Source of the DNA: Gammaproteobacteria bacterium
GTDB taxonomy: Bacteria > Pseudomonadota > Gammaproteobacteria > SZUA-229
Reading direction: 5' to 3'
Length of the DNA stretch: 40,722 nt
Assembly: GCA_022340645.1 (NCBI GenBank)
Contig: JAJDNP010000029.1
Location: 1 to 40,722, forward strand
In this document: piece by piece, positions 17,204 through 25,927 of the stretch
Layout: each line of letters starts with the position of its first letter
How positions within the stretch are numbered: position 1 is the first letter of the stretch
Translations under genes and position numbers: made by a program
The notes under the pieces: generated by a model
The model's database searches: none
Seen by the model: the letters and a program-made list of their open reading frames with translations, nothing else
Told to the model about the DNA's origin: nothing

Positions 17204-18904
17204 TTAACTCTCAGTAGCCAGTGGAATATACCAAAGTACAAAATAACCCCAGGTTGATCTGACCGCGTTTGATGGCATCATGGGAGTGAAATAAGCGTCT
17301 GCATCTGCATGATAGGTGAACACTATCCTGTCTTTACCCTGGTGTTCATTTAGAAAGCGTTTGAAACGGTCGCCAGACAATAAGCGGTGTTTTGAATCAG
17401 CAAATGACAGTCCGTGTTTTGACTCTCCCGAGTGCGTCATATAAACATCGGCACGTTTATAATAAAAGTTTACTGCGTGAATCATGATGTCATCAGATAT
17501 CAGAATGGTATCCGGGGTAACTTTGTCTGCATGTTCCTGTAAAAATGCTGCGGGCATTTTGCTTTCTGCCGTCTGCCGTGGCAGTGCAACCGTTAACAGT
17601 AGCATAACAGCAACAATACTTGCTGCCTGAACAGTTAAACGTTTGTTCATAGACTGGCTTCGCAGAGAATATAGCAATAAAACCGCACCAGCTAAAAGTG
17701 CCAGAACCAGTGCCACCCATTTCCAGGCTTCATTTTTATACCACACCGGTTCACCAATAACACCGTTCTGGACAAGCACGAGAATCACTGCAAAAACGAT
17801 ATAAATAACAGCCATCAATACTGTTGCGACATTGAAGCCGACGGCTTTTTTGGTATTCATATACTTTTCAAAACCGATTGCCAGCATAATAGCGATCGGC
17901 GGGGTGCATGGCAGAATATATGTTGGTAGCTTGCCGTGTGAAGCAGAGAAAAAGATGAATGGAATCAGAAACCACAATAGAGAAAATTTATACAGGTTAC
18001 CAGTATCGTCATGCTCAGGCAGCTTTTTATTAAACAGACCTTTCAGGGCGACCGGTAATTGAGTTATCCATGGAAGTATTAATGCAGGCAACACCATTAA
18101 GAAAAACCAGGCCTCCTCGGGATGTTGTGCGTCTTCGCCGGCAAAACGTTTTACGTGCTCTTCCCAGAAAAAATAATGCCAGTAGTCCGGTTCCCGCAGA
18201 TGAACTAATATAGACCATGGCGCAATGACTACCAGGGCTGCTAACAATGCTATCCAGCCTCGTGAATATAACTCCTGCCAGCGACCCTGCCAGATAACAA
18301 AAGGCGCAATGACGATTGCCAGTAATACAAAAGCAAGAAAACCTTTGGTGAGAAAAGCGGCGCCACAAAACACACCAAGCAATATCAGCTGCAGCAGGCG
18401 TTTTTTGGGATCTGTTTCATAAAAATAATAATAGAAAGCAATGAATGCTGCGGTTAATAAAAAACTGAATAATGTATCCAGTACGTTGAAGGTGCCAATG
18501 ATAAAAACCCCCAGCATACTCAGGTAAATCATGGCGGCGTTTAGTGCGGTTTGCGGGCGTCGTGTTACACGGCGCAGCAGCAGAAAGATACCCAGGGCTG
18601 TTAATCCCACAGCGAGGGCGCTCGGTAAGCGCATAGCAAAGTTGTTACTGCCAAACAGCTGCATGCTGATTGCTGTTGCCCAGTACCCTAACACCGGTTT
18701 TTCAAAGTAGCGCAGACCATTAAGATGCGGTGATACCCAGTTTCCGGTCGTTATCATCTCCCGTGGTATTTCCGCATAACGCGCCTCATCCGGAATAATC
18801 ACCGGGCGAACACCTAACGGTAAGATATAAACAAGCAGATAGGCAAATACCAGGATTAATGCATAGCGTTTCCAGTTAACTATTGTGTCGTTATCTTTAT
18901 TCAT
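17204..18904 (-). CDS. arnT: L-Ara4N transferase to lipid A (ArnT)
   Basis: ArnT is a polytopic GT83-family glycosyltransferase. It moves 4-amino-4-deoxy-L-arabinose from undecaprenyl phosphate to the lipid A phosphates at the periplasmic face, lowering surface charge and giving resistance to polymyxin and cationic peptides. The N-terminal periplasmic loop holds the acidic motif PDEARYAEIPREM and RYFEKPVLGYWA, as in the family, followed by about ten to twelve membrane spans and a C-terminal soluble domain. The frame is open to 18928, but the ATG at 18904 overlaps the arnD stop in an ATGA junction and gives 566 residues, close to E. coli ArnT (550). Confidence 0.95.
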   Translation of the reverse strand: MNKDNDTIVNWKRYALILVFAYLLVYILPLGVRPVIIPDEARYAEIPREMITTGNWVSPHLNGLRYFEKPVLGYWATAISMQLFGSNNFAMRLPSALAVGLTALGIFLLLRRVTRRPQTALNAAMIYLSMLGVFIIGTFNVLDTLFSFLLTAAFIAFYYYFYETDPKKRLLQLILLGVFCGAAFLTKGFLAFVLLAIVIAPFVIWQGRWQELYSRGWIALLAALVVIAPWSILVHLREPDYWHYFFWEEHVKRFAGEDAQHPEEAWFFLMVLPALILPWITQLPVALKGLFNKKLPEHDDTGNLYKFSLLWFLIPFIFFSASHGKLPTYILPCTPPIAIMLAIGFEKYMNTKKAVGFNVATVLMAVIYIVFAVILVLVQNGVIGEPVWYKNEAWKWVALVLALLAGAVLLLYSLRSQSMNKRLTVQAASIVAVMLLLTVALPRQTAESKMPAAFLQEHADKVTPDTILISDDIMIHAVNFYYKRADVYMTHSGESKHGLSFADSKHRLLSGDRFKRFLNEHQGKDRIVFTYHADADAYFTPMMPSNAVRSTWGYFVLWYIPLATES

Positions 18905-19824
18905 AATACAAACGAGGCCTGCCAGCAAACCCAGCCCTCACGGCCAGGCAGTGCTGCGGTTGTGACTGAGTCAATCGGCAATAATGATGTGTCCTCAGGT
19001 AATAACTCAATCATTGGTACAAAATGGATATTTCTTGTTCTGGCCATGGTTAAAAAATCATCAAACATATCGGCGCAAGCAATGCCTTCTACTTCAGCGT
19101 GTATCGTTAATACATTTAAATGTCCCGGTTTGATCAGGCCAAGGATATGGTCGTTATAGTTTTCTGCGGTAATGCCGTCGTCGCCGATAACTTCGTCATA
19201 GGTTGGTAAGGTGACAGGTATTTGAGGAGCACATTCAATACCGTTAATCACGGGACGAAAAATAGTGTCACCACGACAGTCACTGTTATACAAAAAATCA
19301 AACTGATTTTTTTCGACAAGCACCTGTTTGTTTGCTTTCCAGCCCGCCACGGCTGAACATCGCGGCGTCCGTTTTAGAATTGCACTGATTGCTTCCACGC
19401 CAGACTGTATGTCCTGATGTATCTGGCTGGCATTCATACTGTGCATATGCATTTGCCAGCGGTGATGGTCCCAGGCATGCAGGCCGACTTCGTGGCCAGC
19501 ATCTTCGGTATCGCGAATCACTGAAGCGAGCTTTTTTGCTATCTGGGTGCCCGGCCAGAATGTGCCGCGCAGTAAAATATCCCAGCCATATAAACTGGCC
19601 GCATTGGAGCGCAGCATTTTTATCAGGAAGGCAGGTTTAAGCAGCCGCCACAGGTGACGTCCCATATTATCCGGGCCAACACTAAAAAAGAAGGTGCCGC
19701 GTATATCGTGTTTTTTGAGGATGTTGAGCAGTTGCGGTACACCATCTCGGGTGCCGCGAAAAGTATCAACATCAACACGAAGGCCGGCGGTTACGGCCGG
19801 CGCTTTGTCTGCTGTCTCAGTCAA
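18901..19824 (-). CDS. arnD: Ara4N-formyl deformylase ArnD
   Basis: ArnD removes the formyl group from undecaprenyl-phosphate-L-Ara4FN, making the transfer pathway irreversible. It belongs to the NodB/polysaccharide deacetylase fold. The metal-binding aspartate region RVDVDTFRGT (about residues 16-25) and the histidine motif HEVGLHAWDHHRWQ fit, as does FFFSVGPDNMGRH. The 307-residue length matches E. coli ArnD (296). It starts 15 bases after arnA and ends in an ATGA overlap with arnT. Confidence 0.95.
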   Translation of the reverse strand: MTETADKAPAVTAGLRVDVDTFRGTRDGVPQLLNILKKHDIRGTFFFSVGPDNMGRHLWRLLKPAFLIKMLRSNAASLYGWDILLRGTFWPGTQIAKKLASVIRDTEDAGHEVGLHAWDHHRWQMHMHSMNASQIHQDIQSGVEAISAILKRTPRCSAVAGWKANKQVLVEKNQFDFLYNSDCRGDTIFRPVINGIECAPQIPVTLPTYDEVIGDDGITAENYNDHILGLIKPGHLNVLTIHAEVEGIACADMFDDFLTMARTRNIHFVPMIELLPEDTSLLPIDSVTTAALPGREGWVCWQASFVL

Positions 19825-19839
19825 ACGATCAACCTGTAG

Positions 19840-21816
19840 TTATGCGTTGTTCACATGATCTTTTAAGAAATAATCCAGCGTATCATCAATGGTTTCATCC
19901 ATGGTAATGACTGGATTCCAGCCGAGAATTTTTCTGGCGTTCTCGATACTCGGGCGGCGATGTTGCACGTCCTGGTAACCGTCGCCGTAATACCTGTGAC
20001 TTTCTATTTCAACCATACCGGCAAATGGCGGGAAGTGATGACGCAGCGGATGGTTCTCGAATTTCTCAACCAGCACTTCTGCCATGTGTTTAATACTGGC
20101 ATCGTTTTCCGGGTTACCGATATTAAAAATCTGTCCGTTGCAGCAGTTATCGCTGTTTTCGATGATGCGGAACAGGCAGTCAATACCTTCTTTCACGTCG
20201 GTGAAACAGCGTTTTTGTTCACCGCCGTCAATCAGCTGTATGGGCGTGCCTTCAACCAGGTTGAGAATCAGCTGGGTAATGGCGCGGGAACTGCCGATAC
20301 GGGCGGAATCGAGCGAATCCAGGCGCGGCCCCATCCAGTTAAATGGACGGAACAGGGTAAATGGCAGACCCTCTTTTGTACCGTATGCCCAGATAACGCG
20401 ATCCATTAACTGTTTGCTGGTAGAGTAAATCCAGCGCTGCTTGTTAATCGGACCGGTGATCAGGTTTGATGTATTTTCATCAAAATAGGGGTCCTGGCTC
20501 ATACCGTAAACTTCAGAGGTTGACGGGAAGATGATGCGGGTGCGGTATTTCGCGCAGTAACGAACGATGCGCAGGTTTTCTTCAAAATCGAGTTCAAAAA
20601 CACGCAGAGGGTTGCGTGTATATTCGATGGGCGTGGCAATCGCCACCAGGGGTAGAACGACATCGCATTTCTTAACATGGTATTCAATCCATTCCCGGTG
20701 CACCGTGATATCGCCCTCATGGAAATAGAAATCTTCCCTGTCCAGCAGGCGTGTGATGGCGCTGCTTGAAAGGTCCATGCCGTGCACTTCATAATTACCT
20801 TCATCCAGTAAGCGTTCCACCAGTGCATTACCGATGAAACCGTTAACGCCCAGGATCAATACGCTGGTTTTCCTGTGTTTGGAGCGCTTTTCAAATCTTG
20901 GTCCAAGGCGCATGGCATTGACCAGATTCATACCTGAGGCGAGCTGTGTGCCGGTGCAGAATACTCCGCCGTCCTGCTGTCCAAAGCGGACACGAAGTAC
21001 GCCCTCACCACAGGCGATTTCAAGCGGGTTTACCGATAGTATCGTGCCAGGTTGTGCATCCGCCTGCTGGCCTGACACCTCGGTTTCCCAGATCAATAAT
21101 TTTCGCTGACCAGCATAAGTAAACGCGCCAGGATAAGGGCGCGTGACCGCACGCACAAGATTGTGTATGGCCATCGCCGACTGGTTCCAGTCAATGGCGC
21201 CATCTTCGGCTGAGCGTCCGCCAAAATATGTTGCTTCAGCATTATTTTGTGGCGTACGTGTTGCGCTGCCGTCTTTTATTGCCGGCAGGCAGGCATCGAG
21301 CATGTTACGGGCAGCCGCCACCTGCTTGTCAATGAGTGTCTGTGCGGTATCATTTGGGTCTATTGCTACTTTCTGCTGCGCGACGATATCACCGTCATCG
21401 ACGCCGGTCGTCATGTGATGCAGGGTTACACCGGTTTCTGTTTCGCCATTGATAATTGCCCAGTGAGTCGGCACCCTGCCGCGGTATTTTGGTAATAATG
21501 AACCGTGCAAGTTGAAACAGCCGGAGGAGGGGATATCCAGGATGGCAGATGACAGGATATCTCGATAATAAAATGAAAATAAAACGTCAGGCTTTAATTC
21601 GCGAATTTTCTCGACCCATAATGGATGATTGATATTGTCCGGCGTATACACAGGAATGTCGTGTCGGGCGGCTGCTTCCGCCAGTGACGAAAACCAGATG
21701 TTTTCATTTGTATCATCTGCATAGGTAAATACAGCAACAACGTCATAACCATTGCGAATAAGCGCTTCCAGCCCTTCGCAGCCCATATTGTGATAACCAG
21801 CAATTATTGTACGCAC
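19840..21816 (-). CDS. arnA: bifunctional UDP-Ara4N formyltransferase/UDP-glucuronate decarboxylase ArnA
   Basis: The C-terminal domain oxidatively decarboxylates UDP-glucuronate to UDP-Ara4-ketose. The N-terminal domain formylates UDP-Ara4N using 10-formyltetrahydrofolate. The formyltransferase domain (about 1-300) has Asn102 and His104 in [13 protein letters not shown], the same numbers as the E. coli catalytic residues. The dehydrogenase domain (about 315-658) has the Rossmann motif [15 protein letters not shown] and the catalytic tyrosine in [10 protein letters not shown]. The 658 residues compare with 660 in E. coli. The required UDP-glucose dehydrogenase is not in this window. Confidence 0.98.
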   Translation of the reverse strand: MRTIIAGYHNMGCEGLEALIRNGYDVVAVFTYADDTNENIWFSSLAEAAARHDIPVYTPDNINHPLWVEKIRELKPDVLFSFYYRDILSSAILDIPSSGCFNLHGSLLPKYRGRVPTHWAIINGETETGVTLHHMTTGVDDGDIVAQQKVAIDPNDTAQTLIDKQVAAARNMLDACLPAIKDGSATRTPQNNAEATYFGGRSAEDGAIDWNQSAMAIHNLVRAVTRPYPGAFTYAGQRKLLIWETEVSGQQADAQPGTILSVNPLEIACGEGVLRVRFGQQDGGVFCTGTQLASGMNLVNAMRLGPRFEKRSKHRKTSVLILGVNGFIGNALVERLLDEGNYEVHGMDLSSSAITRLLDREDFYFHEGDITVHREWIEYHVKKCDVVLPLVAIATPIEYTRNPLRVFELDFEENLRIVRYCAKYRTRIIFPSTSEVYGMSQDPYFDENTSNLITGPINKQRWIYSTSKQLMDRVIWAYGTKEGLPFTLFRPFNWMGPRLDSLDSARIGSSRAITQLILNLVEGTPIQLIDGGEQKRCFTDVKEGIDCLFRIIENSDNCCNGQIFNIGNPENDASIKHMAEVLVEKFENHPLRHHFPPFAGMVEIESHRYYGDGYQDVQHRRPSIENARKILGWNPVITMDETIDDTLDYFLKDHVNNA

Positions 21817-21861
21817 GGTTTCCCCTTTGTTTTGAATTAAACGATTGAAATATAAGTAAAG

Positions 21862-22848
21862 CTATTCACTGATGCCGACGACCTTGTGAATAAAATATCG
21901 TGGTCTTGCTCTTACATCATGATAAATGCGGCCGATGTATTCACCGAGCAAACCCATCGCCAGCAATTGCACACCGATAAAAATGAACAGGATGGCGAAC
22001 ACGGTAAACACGCCTTCGCCCGCCCACGCAGCACCATAAACTAACCGTGTAACGAGCAGCACAATGCTGAACGCAAAACCTGCCAGTGCGAGCAAACCGC
22101 CCAGTATGCTCAATAAACGCAAAGGAAAGGTTGTCATGCTGGTGAGCAGATCAAACTGCAGGTTGATTAGTTTCATAATGCTGTATTTGGTTTCATCCTG
22201 ACTGCGCCCTGCATGCGCGACTGGCACTTCACATGGCTGCCGTGCAAAGGTATTTGCCAGTACAGGGATAAACGTGCTGCGTTCGTGGCATTGCAGCATC
22301 GCGTTGACGATGTTGCGATGGTAGGCGCGCAACATGCAGCCGTAATCCGTCATCATCACGCCAGTGGCTTTTTGTACAGCCTTGTTGATGATTTTTGAAG
22401 CAGTGCGGCGGAAAAAACTGTCTTTTCGGTTCATGCGTACACTGCCGACAACGTCAAAACCCTGCGCGGATTTTTCGATTAATTTGGGGATTTCTTCCGG
22501 GGGATTCTGCAAATCGGCATCCAGCGTCACTACCACGTCACCGCGCGACTGAGCCAGACCCGCCATCACGGCTGCATGCTGGCCGTAATTTCGATTGAGC
22601 AATACACCCACCACTTTGCCCTGTTTGTCCTCGGCTGCCTGCTGAATCATTTGCGCGGAACTGTCAGCACTGCCATCGTCGACCAGAATAAGTTCATAGT
22701 CAAACGCCAGGGCATCACCTACAGCAACACAGCGATTTATCAGCTCTGTCAGATTAGCTTCTTCGTTGTATACAGGAATAACCATTGAAATCAGGCTGAT
22801 TTCAGCAGCTGTTGATTTAGCAGTGTCGCTTTTAAAATCGGTTGTCAT
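21862..22848 (-). CDS. arnC: undecaprenyl-phosphate Ara4FN transferase ArnC
   Basis: This GT2-family glycosyltransferase transfers Ara4-formyl-N from UDP to undecaprenyl phosphate at the cytoplasmic face of the inner membrane. The GT-A domain carries [17 protein letters not shown], the metal-binding [16 protein letters not shown] and [15 protein letters not shown]. Two C-terminal membrane spans (about 240-262 and 275-298) anchor it. The 328-residue length matches E. coli ArnC (322). It lies between arnB and arnA, with gaps of 52 and 45 bases. Confidence 0.96.
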   Translation of the reverse strand: MTTDFKSDTAKSTAAEISLISMVIPVYNEEANLTELINRCVAVGDALAFDYELILVDDGSADSSAQMIQQAAEDKQGKVVGVLLNRNYGQHAAVMAGLAQSRGDVVVTLDADLQNPPEEIPKLIEKSAQGFDVVGSVRMNRKDSFFRRTASKIINKAVQKATGVMMTDYGCMLRAYHRNIVNAMLQCHERSTFIPVLANTFARQPCEVPVAHAGRSQDETKYSIMKLINLQFDLLTSMTTFPLRLLSILGGLLALAGFAFSIVLLVTRLVYGAAWAGEGVFTVFAILFIFIGVQLLAMGLLGEYIGRIYHDVRARPRYFIHKVVGISE

Positions 22849-22900
22849 ATCGGTTTATTAGTATTGTTATTACAGCTGTTTAACAGTGGCGGCTTATGTA

Positions 22901-24055
22901 TTATTTTTCTGCAATTACTTCTTTAACGGCCGTGACCACACGCTGTACGTCTTCCATTGTCATATCAGGAAATAAAGGCAATGAACAGATTCGTTCAGAA
23001 TTCCACTCCGTGTTTGGTAATTCCGTTTTGCTGATATCATATTTTTCCCGATAGTACTTTTGCGTATGCGTGGCACGAAAGTGCAGTCCGGTTCCAATCT
23101 GTTTGTCTTTTAATGCCTGCATAAAACTATCACGGTTCATTGCCAGGCGCTCAATATCCAGGCGAATCACAAACAGGTGCCAGCAATGCTTCATTTTGTA
23201 CTCGGGCAGCTGTAAAGGTTCAATTTCATCTATCTCTTTCAGCTGTTCTAAATACGTGTGTGCAATTTCAGCACGCTTTTGATTCATTGCATCCAGGCGT
23301 GCCAGCTGGCCAATGCCTAGCACTGCATTCATGTCCGGCAGGTTATATTTATAACCGGGCACTATAACTTCAGCCTGCGGCGCCCGCCCCTGAGTTTCTC
23401 GGTCAAAAGCATCAACGCCCAGCCCATGAAAACGCAGCTGGCGAATTTTATCAGCTAGCTGGCCATCTTCGCTACAAAACATGCCGCCTTCGCCGGTGGT
23501 AATGTTTTTAATGGGGTGGAATGAAAAAATAGCTGTGCCCGATTGTCCCGTAGGCTGATCCTTATAGCTTGCGCCCATTGCATGCGCCGCATCTTCGACC
23601 AGGGGAATTGCATAACGTTCAGCCAGCGCACGCAACGGGTCCAGATCAAGCGAGGCACCGGCATAATGCACCGGTACAATCAATCGGGTCCGTTCAGTGA
23701 TCAGCGGCTCAATCATATCCGCTTCAACCATCAGGGTGTGACGGTTAACATCGGTAAATACCGGCGTCGCACCGCACAGTTCGATCTGGTTGGCGGTGGA
23801 CACCCAGGTCATCGAGGGGGTGATTACCTCGTCGCCCGGGCCTATATTCAGTGCCTTGAGCAACAGGTGCATGCCTGCAGTTGCAGAGGTCAGTGCCACC
23901 GCGAACTTTGCGCCGGTAATTTCACATACTGTGCGTTCCAGCTCGGCATTTTTCGCGCCGGTCGTTATCCAGCCTGAGCGCAGCACTTCAGCAACAGCCG
24001 CAATTTCGCCTTCAGTAATAGAAGGCTTTGAAAGCGGTAAAAATGGTGTGTTCAT
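22901..24055 (-). CDS. arnB: UDP-Ara4O aminotransferase ArnB
   Basis: ArnB is a PLP-dependent DegT/DnrJ-family aminotransferase that converts UDP-Ara4-ketose to UDP-Ara4N using glutamate. The fold motifs are [20 protein letters not shown] at the N-terminus, [23 protein letters not shown] and the Schiff-base lysine Lys183 in [14 protein letters not shown]. The frame is open to 24097, but the ATG at 24055 gives the family start and 384 residues (E. coli 379). It is the first gene of arnBCADTEF. The tRNA-Ser gene and its hairpin elements lie just upstream on the same strand, so the operon promoter should sit in 24056-24152. I see no clear PhoP or BasR box there. Confidence 0.97.
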   Translation of the reverse strand: MNTPFLPLSKPSITEGEIAAVAEVLRSGWITTGAKNAELERTVCEITGAKFAVALTSATAGMHLLLKALNIGPGDEVITPSMTWVSTANQIELCGATPVFTDVNRHTLMVEADMIEPLITERTRLIVPVHYAGASLDLDPLRALAERYAIPLVEDAAHAMGASYKDQPTGQSGTAIFSFHPIKNITTGEGGMFCSEDGQLADKIRQLRFHGLGVDAFDRETQGRAPQAEVIVPGYKYNLPDMNAVLGIGQLARLDAMNQKRAEIAHTYLEQLKEIDEIEPLQLPEYKMKHCWHLFVIRLDIERLAMNRDSFMQALKDKQIGTGLHFRATHTQKYYREKYDISKTELPNTEWNSERICSLPLFPDMTMEDVQRVVTAVKEVIAEK

Positions 24056-24121
24056 GGTTTCTTTTTCTAGAATTAATTTTCGAGCAGTTATCAACAAAGC
24101 ATATTGTTAACTGGCATGTAT

Positions 24122-24144
24122 AAAAAAAGCCTCTATATGGGGAC
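24122..24144 (-). terminator. possible weak terminator after tRNA-Ser
   Basis: On the minus strand, a short C-rich then G-rich segment (CCCC then GAGG around an ATATA apex) is followed by seven T residues (24122-24128). The stem is short and imperfect, so this is a weak candidate for ending the tRNA-Ser transcript before arnB. Confidence 0.3.
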
Positions 24145-24152
24145 TTGTAATA

Positions 24153-24240
24153 TGGCAGAGAGGAAGGGATTCGAACCCTCGATACGTTGCCGTATACACA
24201 CTTTCCAGGCGTGCTCCTTCAACCACTCGGACACCTCTCT
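24153..24240 (-). tRNA. tRNA-Ser(GGA)
   Basis: An 88-nt serine tRNA with encoded CCA. The acceptor stem AGAGAGG pairs with CCTCTCT, followed by discriminator G and CCA (24153-24155). The anticodon GGA lies at 24204-24206 within loop CTGGAAA, with the long variable arm TATACGGCAACGTA and T-arm GAGGGTTCGAATCCCTT. It is very close to the E. coli tRNA-Ser(GGA) sequence. A remnant of a second serine tRNA, split by two hairpin elements, lies upstream on the same strand. Confidence 0.97.
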
Positions 24241-24313
24241 GTAAATTCTTCAAATTGTGATGCTTTTTAATTTTTAGTGATTACTGAGCCGAAGGAGCAC
24301 GCTGCGCGCTCGT

Positions 24314-24396
24314 TACTCGGTACGTCCTGTACCTCGCCCTTCGGGCCATAGCCTTGAAAAACAGGCTATGTTCAAAATTGCTTCCTGCAATTTTAG
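24314..24396 (-). mobile_element. four-hairpin tRNA-inserted element, copy Ser-2
   Basis: An 83-nt structured element in the D-arm of the tRNA-Ser remnant. In order on the minus strand it has an AAAATTGC/GCAATTTT stem with an AGGA-containing loop, AAC, a CATAGCCT/AGGCTATG stem with a T-rich loop, and GCCC-GAA-GGGC. The last stem is GGTAC/GTACC with loop AGGAC, then CGAGTA. Stems 2 and 4 differ in sequence from the other copies but keep pairing. See copies at 24405-24481, 33575-33648 and 33818-33891. Confidence 0.8.
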
Positions 24397-24404
24397 TCAA
24401 CCAC

Positions 24405-24481
24405 TATTTCGGGCTTCCTGCCCTTCACCCTGCGGGCCATGGTAAAAAACACCATGTTCAAAATTGATCCAGTCAATTTTG
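24405..24481 (-). mobile_element. four-hairpin tRNA-inserted element, copy Ser-1
   Basis: A 77-nt copy placed directly after TCCGA of the tRNA-Ser remnant. In order on the minus strand: CAAAATTGA/TCAATTTTG with loop CTGGA, AAC, CATGGT/ACCATG with a T-rich loop, GCCC-GCA-GGGT, then GGGC/GCCC with loop AGGAA, and CGAAATA. The tRNA sequence resumes with GTGGTTGA. The four-hairpin order and the AAC and GGA features are the same as in the tRNA-Val copies. Confidence 0.8.
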
Positions 24482-24604
24482 TCGGACACCTCTGTATAAT
24501 TTTAATTGCGCCAATTTTAAACTCTAAGACGTAGGCCTGTATAAGGAACGTTACAGGCGTTAGCAATGCCAGAAACGGCAGTGCCTTATTCCGGACTACG
24601 TTAT

Positions 24605-25531
24605 TTATTCGTTATATAACTTCTCGAGTATTACTTTGGCACCGCGTGATAATAAATCAACAGCCAGCTTTTCGCCAAGCTGTTCTGCTTTACTGCGATG
24701 GCCGCTAATATCACCTTTAACGACATGGCTGCCATCGGGCTCGCCGACCAGGGCCTGTAAATGCAGGGTATCGCCATCAAGCGTGGCGTAACTGGCAATC
24801 GGCACCTGGCAGCCGCCTTCCAGGCGTTTGTTAAGTGCGCGTTCGGCTATGACCCTGTCTGCGGTGTCAGTATGGTTCAATACGGATAGTAAATTCAGCG
24901 TTTCTTCATCGCCTTCACGTGCTTCCAGCCCAACAGCGCCCTGGCCAACAGCAGGCAGTATCCATGATGAAGACAGACGCTGCTTTATGCGATCCGCCAT
25001 TTCAAGCCGCAGCAGGCCGGCGCAGGCGAGGATGATGGCGTCATAATCGCCATTATCCAGTTTCGCTAACCTTGAGTTAACATTGCCGCGTAAATCTTTG
25101 ATTTTTAGATCAGGGCGTTTGCTTAGCAGCTGGCACTTTCTGCGCAGGCTGCAGGTACCGACAACAGCGCCATCAGGAAGTTCTTCAATGGCATTGAAGG
25201 TGTTCGAAACAAACGCATCACAGGGTTCTTCGCGCTCAAGAATGGTGGCAAGGAATAAACCTTCAGGGAATTCCATGGGCACGTCCTTGATGGAATGGGC
25301 TGCAATATCAGCATTGCCTTCCAGCATGGCGGTTTCCAGCTCTTTCACAAACAGGCCTTTACCGCCGATTTTTGCCAGCGGTGTGTCCAGAATTTTATCG
25401 CCCTTCGTGGTGAAAGTGACCAGTTCCACATTTAAACCCTGGTGTGCCTGCATCAAACGTGTTTTGACATGTTCAGCCTGCCACAGTGCCAGCGGGCTTT
25501 TACGGGTTGCGATACGGAGCGTAGATTTCAT
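24605..25531 (-). CDS. hemC: porphobilinogen deaminase (hydroxymethylbilane synthase)
   Basis: HemC polymerises four porphobilinogen units into hydroxymethylbilane in haem synthesis, in the cytoplasm. The N-terminus [19 protein letters not shown] is the family signature. [21 protein letters not shown] and the arginine-rich [12 protein letters not shown] bind the substrate. The dipyrromethane cofactor attaches to Cys241 in [14 protein letters not shown] (Cys242 in E. coli). The frame is open to 25576, but the ATG at 25531 gives the natural start and 308 residues. hemD, usually next, does not follow here: the tRNA-Ser remnant region lies downstream. Confidence 0.97.
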   Translation of the reverse strand: MKSTLRIATRKSPLALWQAEHVKTRLMQAHQGLNVELVTFTTKGDKILDTPLAKIGGKGLFVKELETAMLEGNADIAAHSIKDVPMEFPEGLFLATILEREEPCDAFVSNTFNAIEELPDGAVVGTCSLRRKCQLLSKRPDLKIKDLRGNVNSRLAKLDNGDYDAIILACAGLLRLEMADRIKQRLSSSWILPAVGQGAVGLEAREGDEETLNLLSVLNHTDTADRVIAERALNKRLEGGCQVPIASYATLDGDTLHLQALVGEPDGSHVVKGDISGHRSKAEQLGEKLAVDLLSRGAKVILEKLYNE

Positions 25532-25676
25532 CAAAACTATGCGAATGTCATTCGGCCTGGAAAAATAAAGGCGCATTATACGTTAAAAACGAGGTTTTTG
25601 GTCATATGTCTTTCGTTGTTAGTCTGGTTGTTGATCAAACACCCATGACTAATGAGCAACGACTGTTTTTTTAATG

Positions 25677-25682
25677 TATAAT
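25677..25682 (+). promoter_or_regulatory. -10 element of the ffs promoter
   Basis: A perfect TATAAT lies 10 bases before the predicted 5' end of the 4.5S RNA. No good -35 hexamer is visible 16-18 bases upstream (GAGCAA or AGCAAC), so the strength of the promoter is unclear. Confidence 0.6.
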
Positions 25683-25692
25683 GCACGCTTAT

Positions 25693-25807
25693 GGTGGCCT
25701 GCTCTGGTTCCCTCGCGACGATAAGCCGCGAACCCCGCCAGGTCCGGAAGGAAGCAACGGTAGCAGTGATCTCGGGCGCCGAGGTGCAGCTGGGGCAGGT
25801 TACCACC
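25693..25807 (+). ncRNA. ffs: 4.5S signal recognition particle RNA
   Basis: About 115 nt, the size of E. coli 4.5S RNA (114). The ends GGTGG-CCTGC and GCAGG-TTA-CCACC pair to close the rod. The apical SRP54 (Ffh)-binding domain is present, with CAGGTCCGGAAGGAAGCA containing the GGAA tetraloop and the conserved symmetric and asymmetric internal loops. It guides Ffh to ribosomes making membrane proteins. It lies before dnaX, as in many Gammaproteobacteria. Exact ends are estimated from the terminal pairing. Confidence 0.95.
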
Positions 25808-25927
25808 TTAATTTCTAATTCTCGCTGTCATCCAGCGATTTTCTTCGATAAACTCTGCAGATGTTATTACTTGCAAATATAGGCCAGGTAAGAGTGTCAA
25901 TGAGTTGTGCCGTATGAGCTATCCCAG

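Larger units (their letters stand above)
24304..24495 (-). pseudogene. tRNA-Ser 5' remnant interrupted twice
   Basis: On the minus strand, ACAGAGGTGTCCGA (24495-24482) and GTGGTTGA (24404-24397) together match the first 22 bases of the intact tRNA-Ser with one difference. They are separated by a 77-nt hairpin element, and an 83-nt element follows the second piece. ACGAGCGCGC (24313-24304), after that element, matches the next tRNA bases AGGAGCACGC at 8 of 10 positions and may be a third piece. No anticodon arm or 3' half remains, so it cannot be a functional tRNA. Confidence 0.75.
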
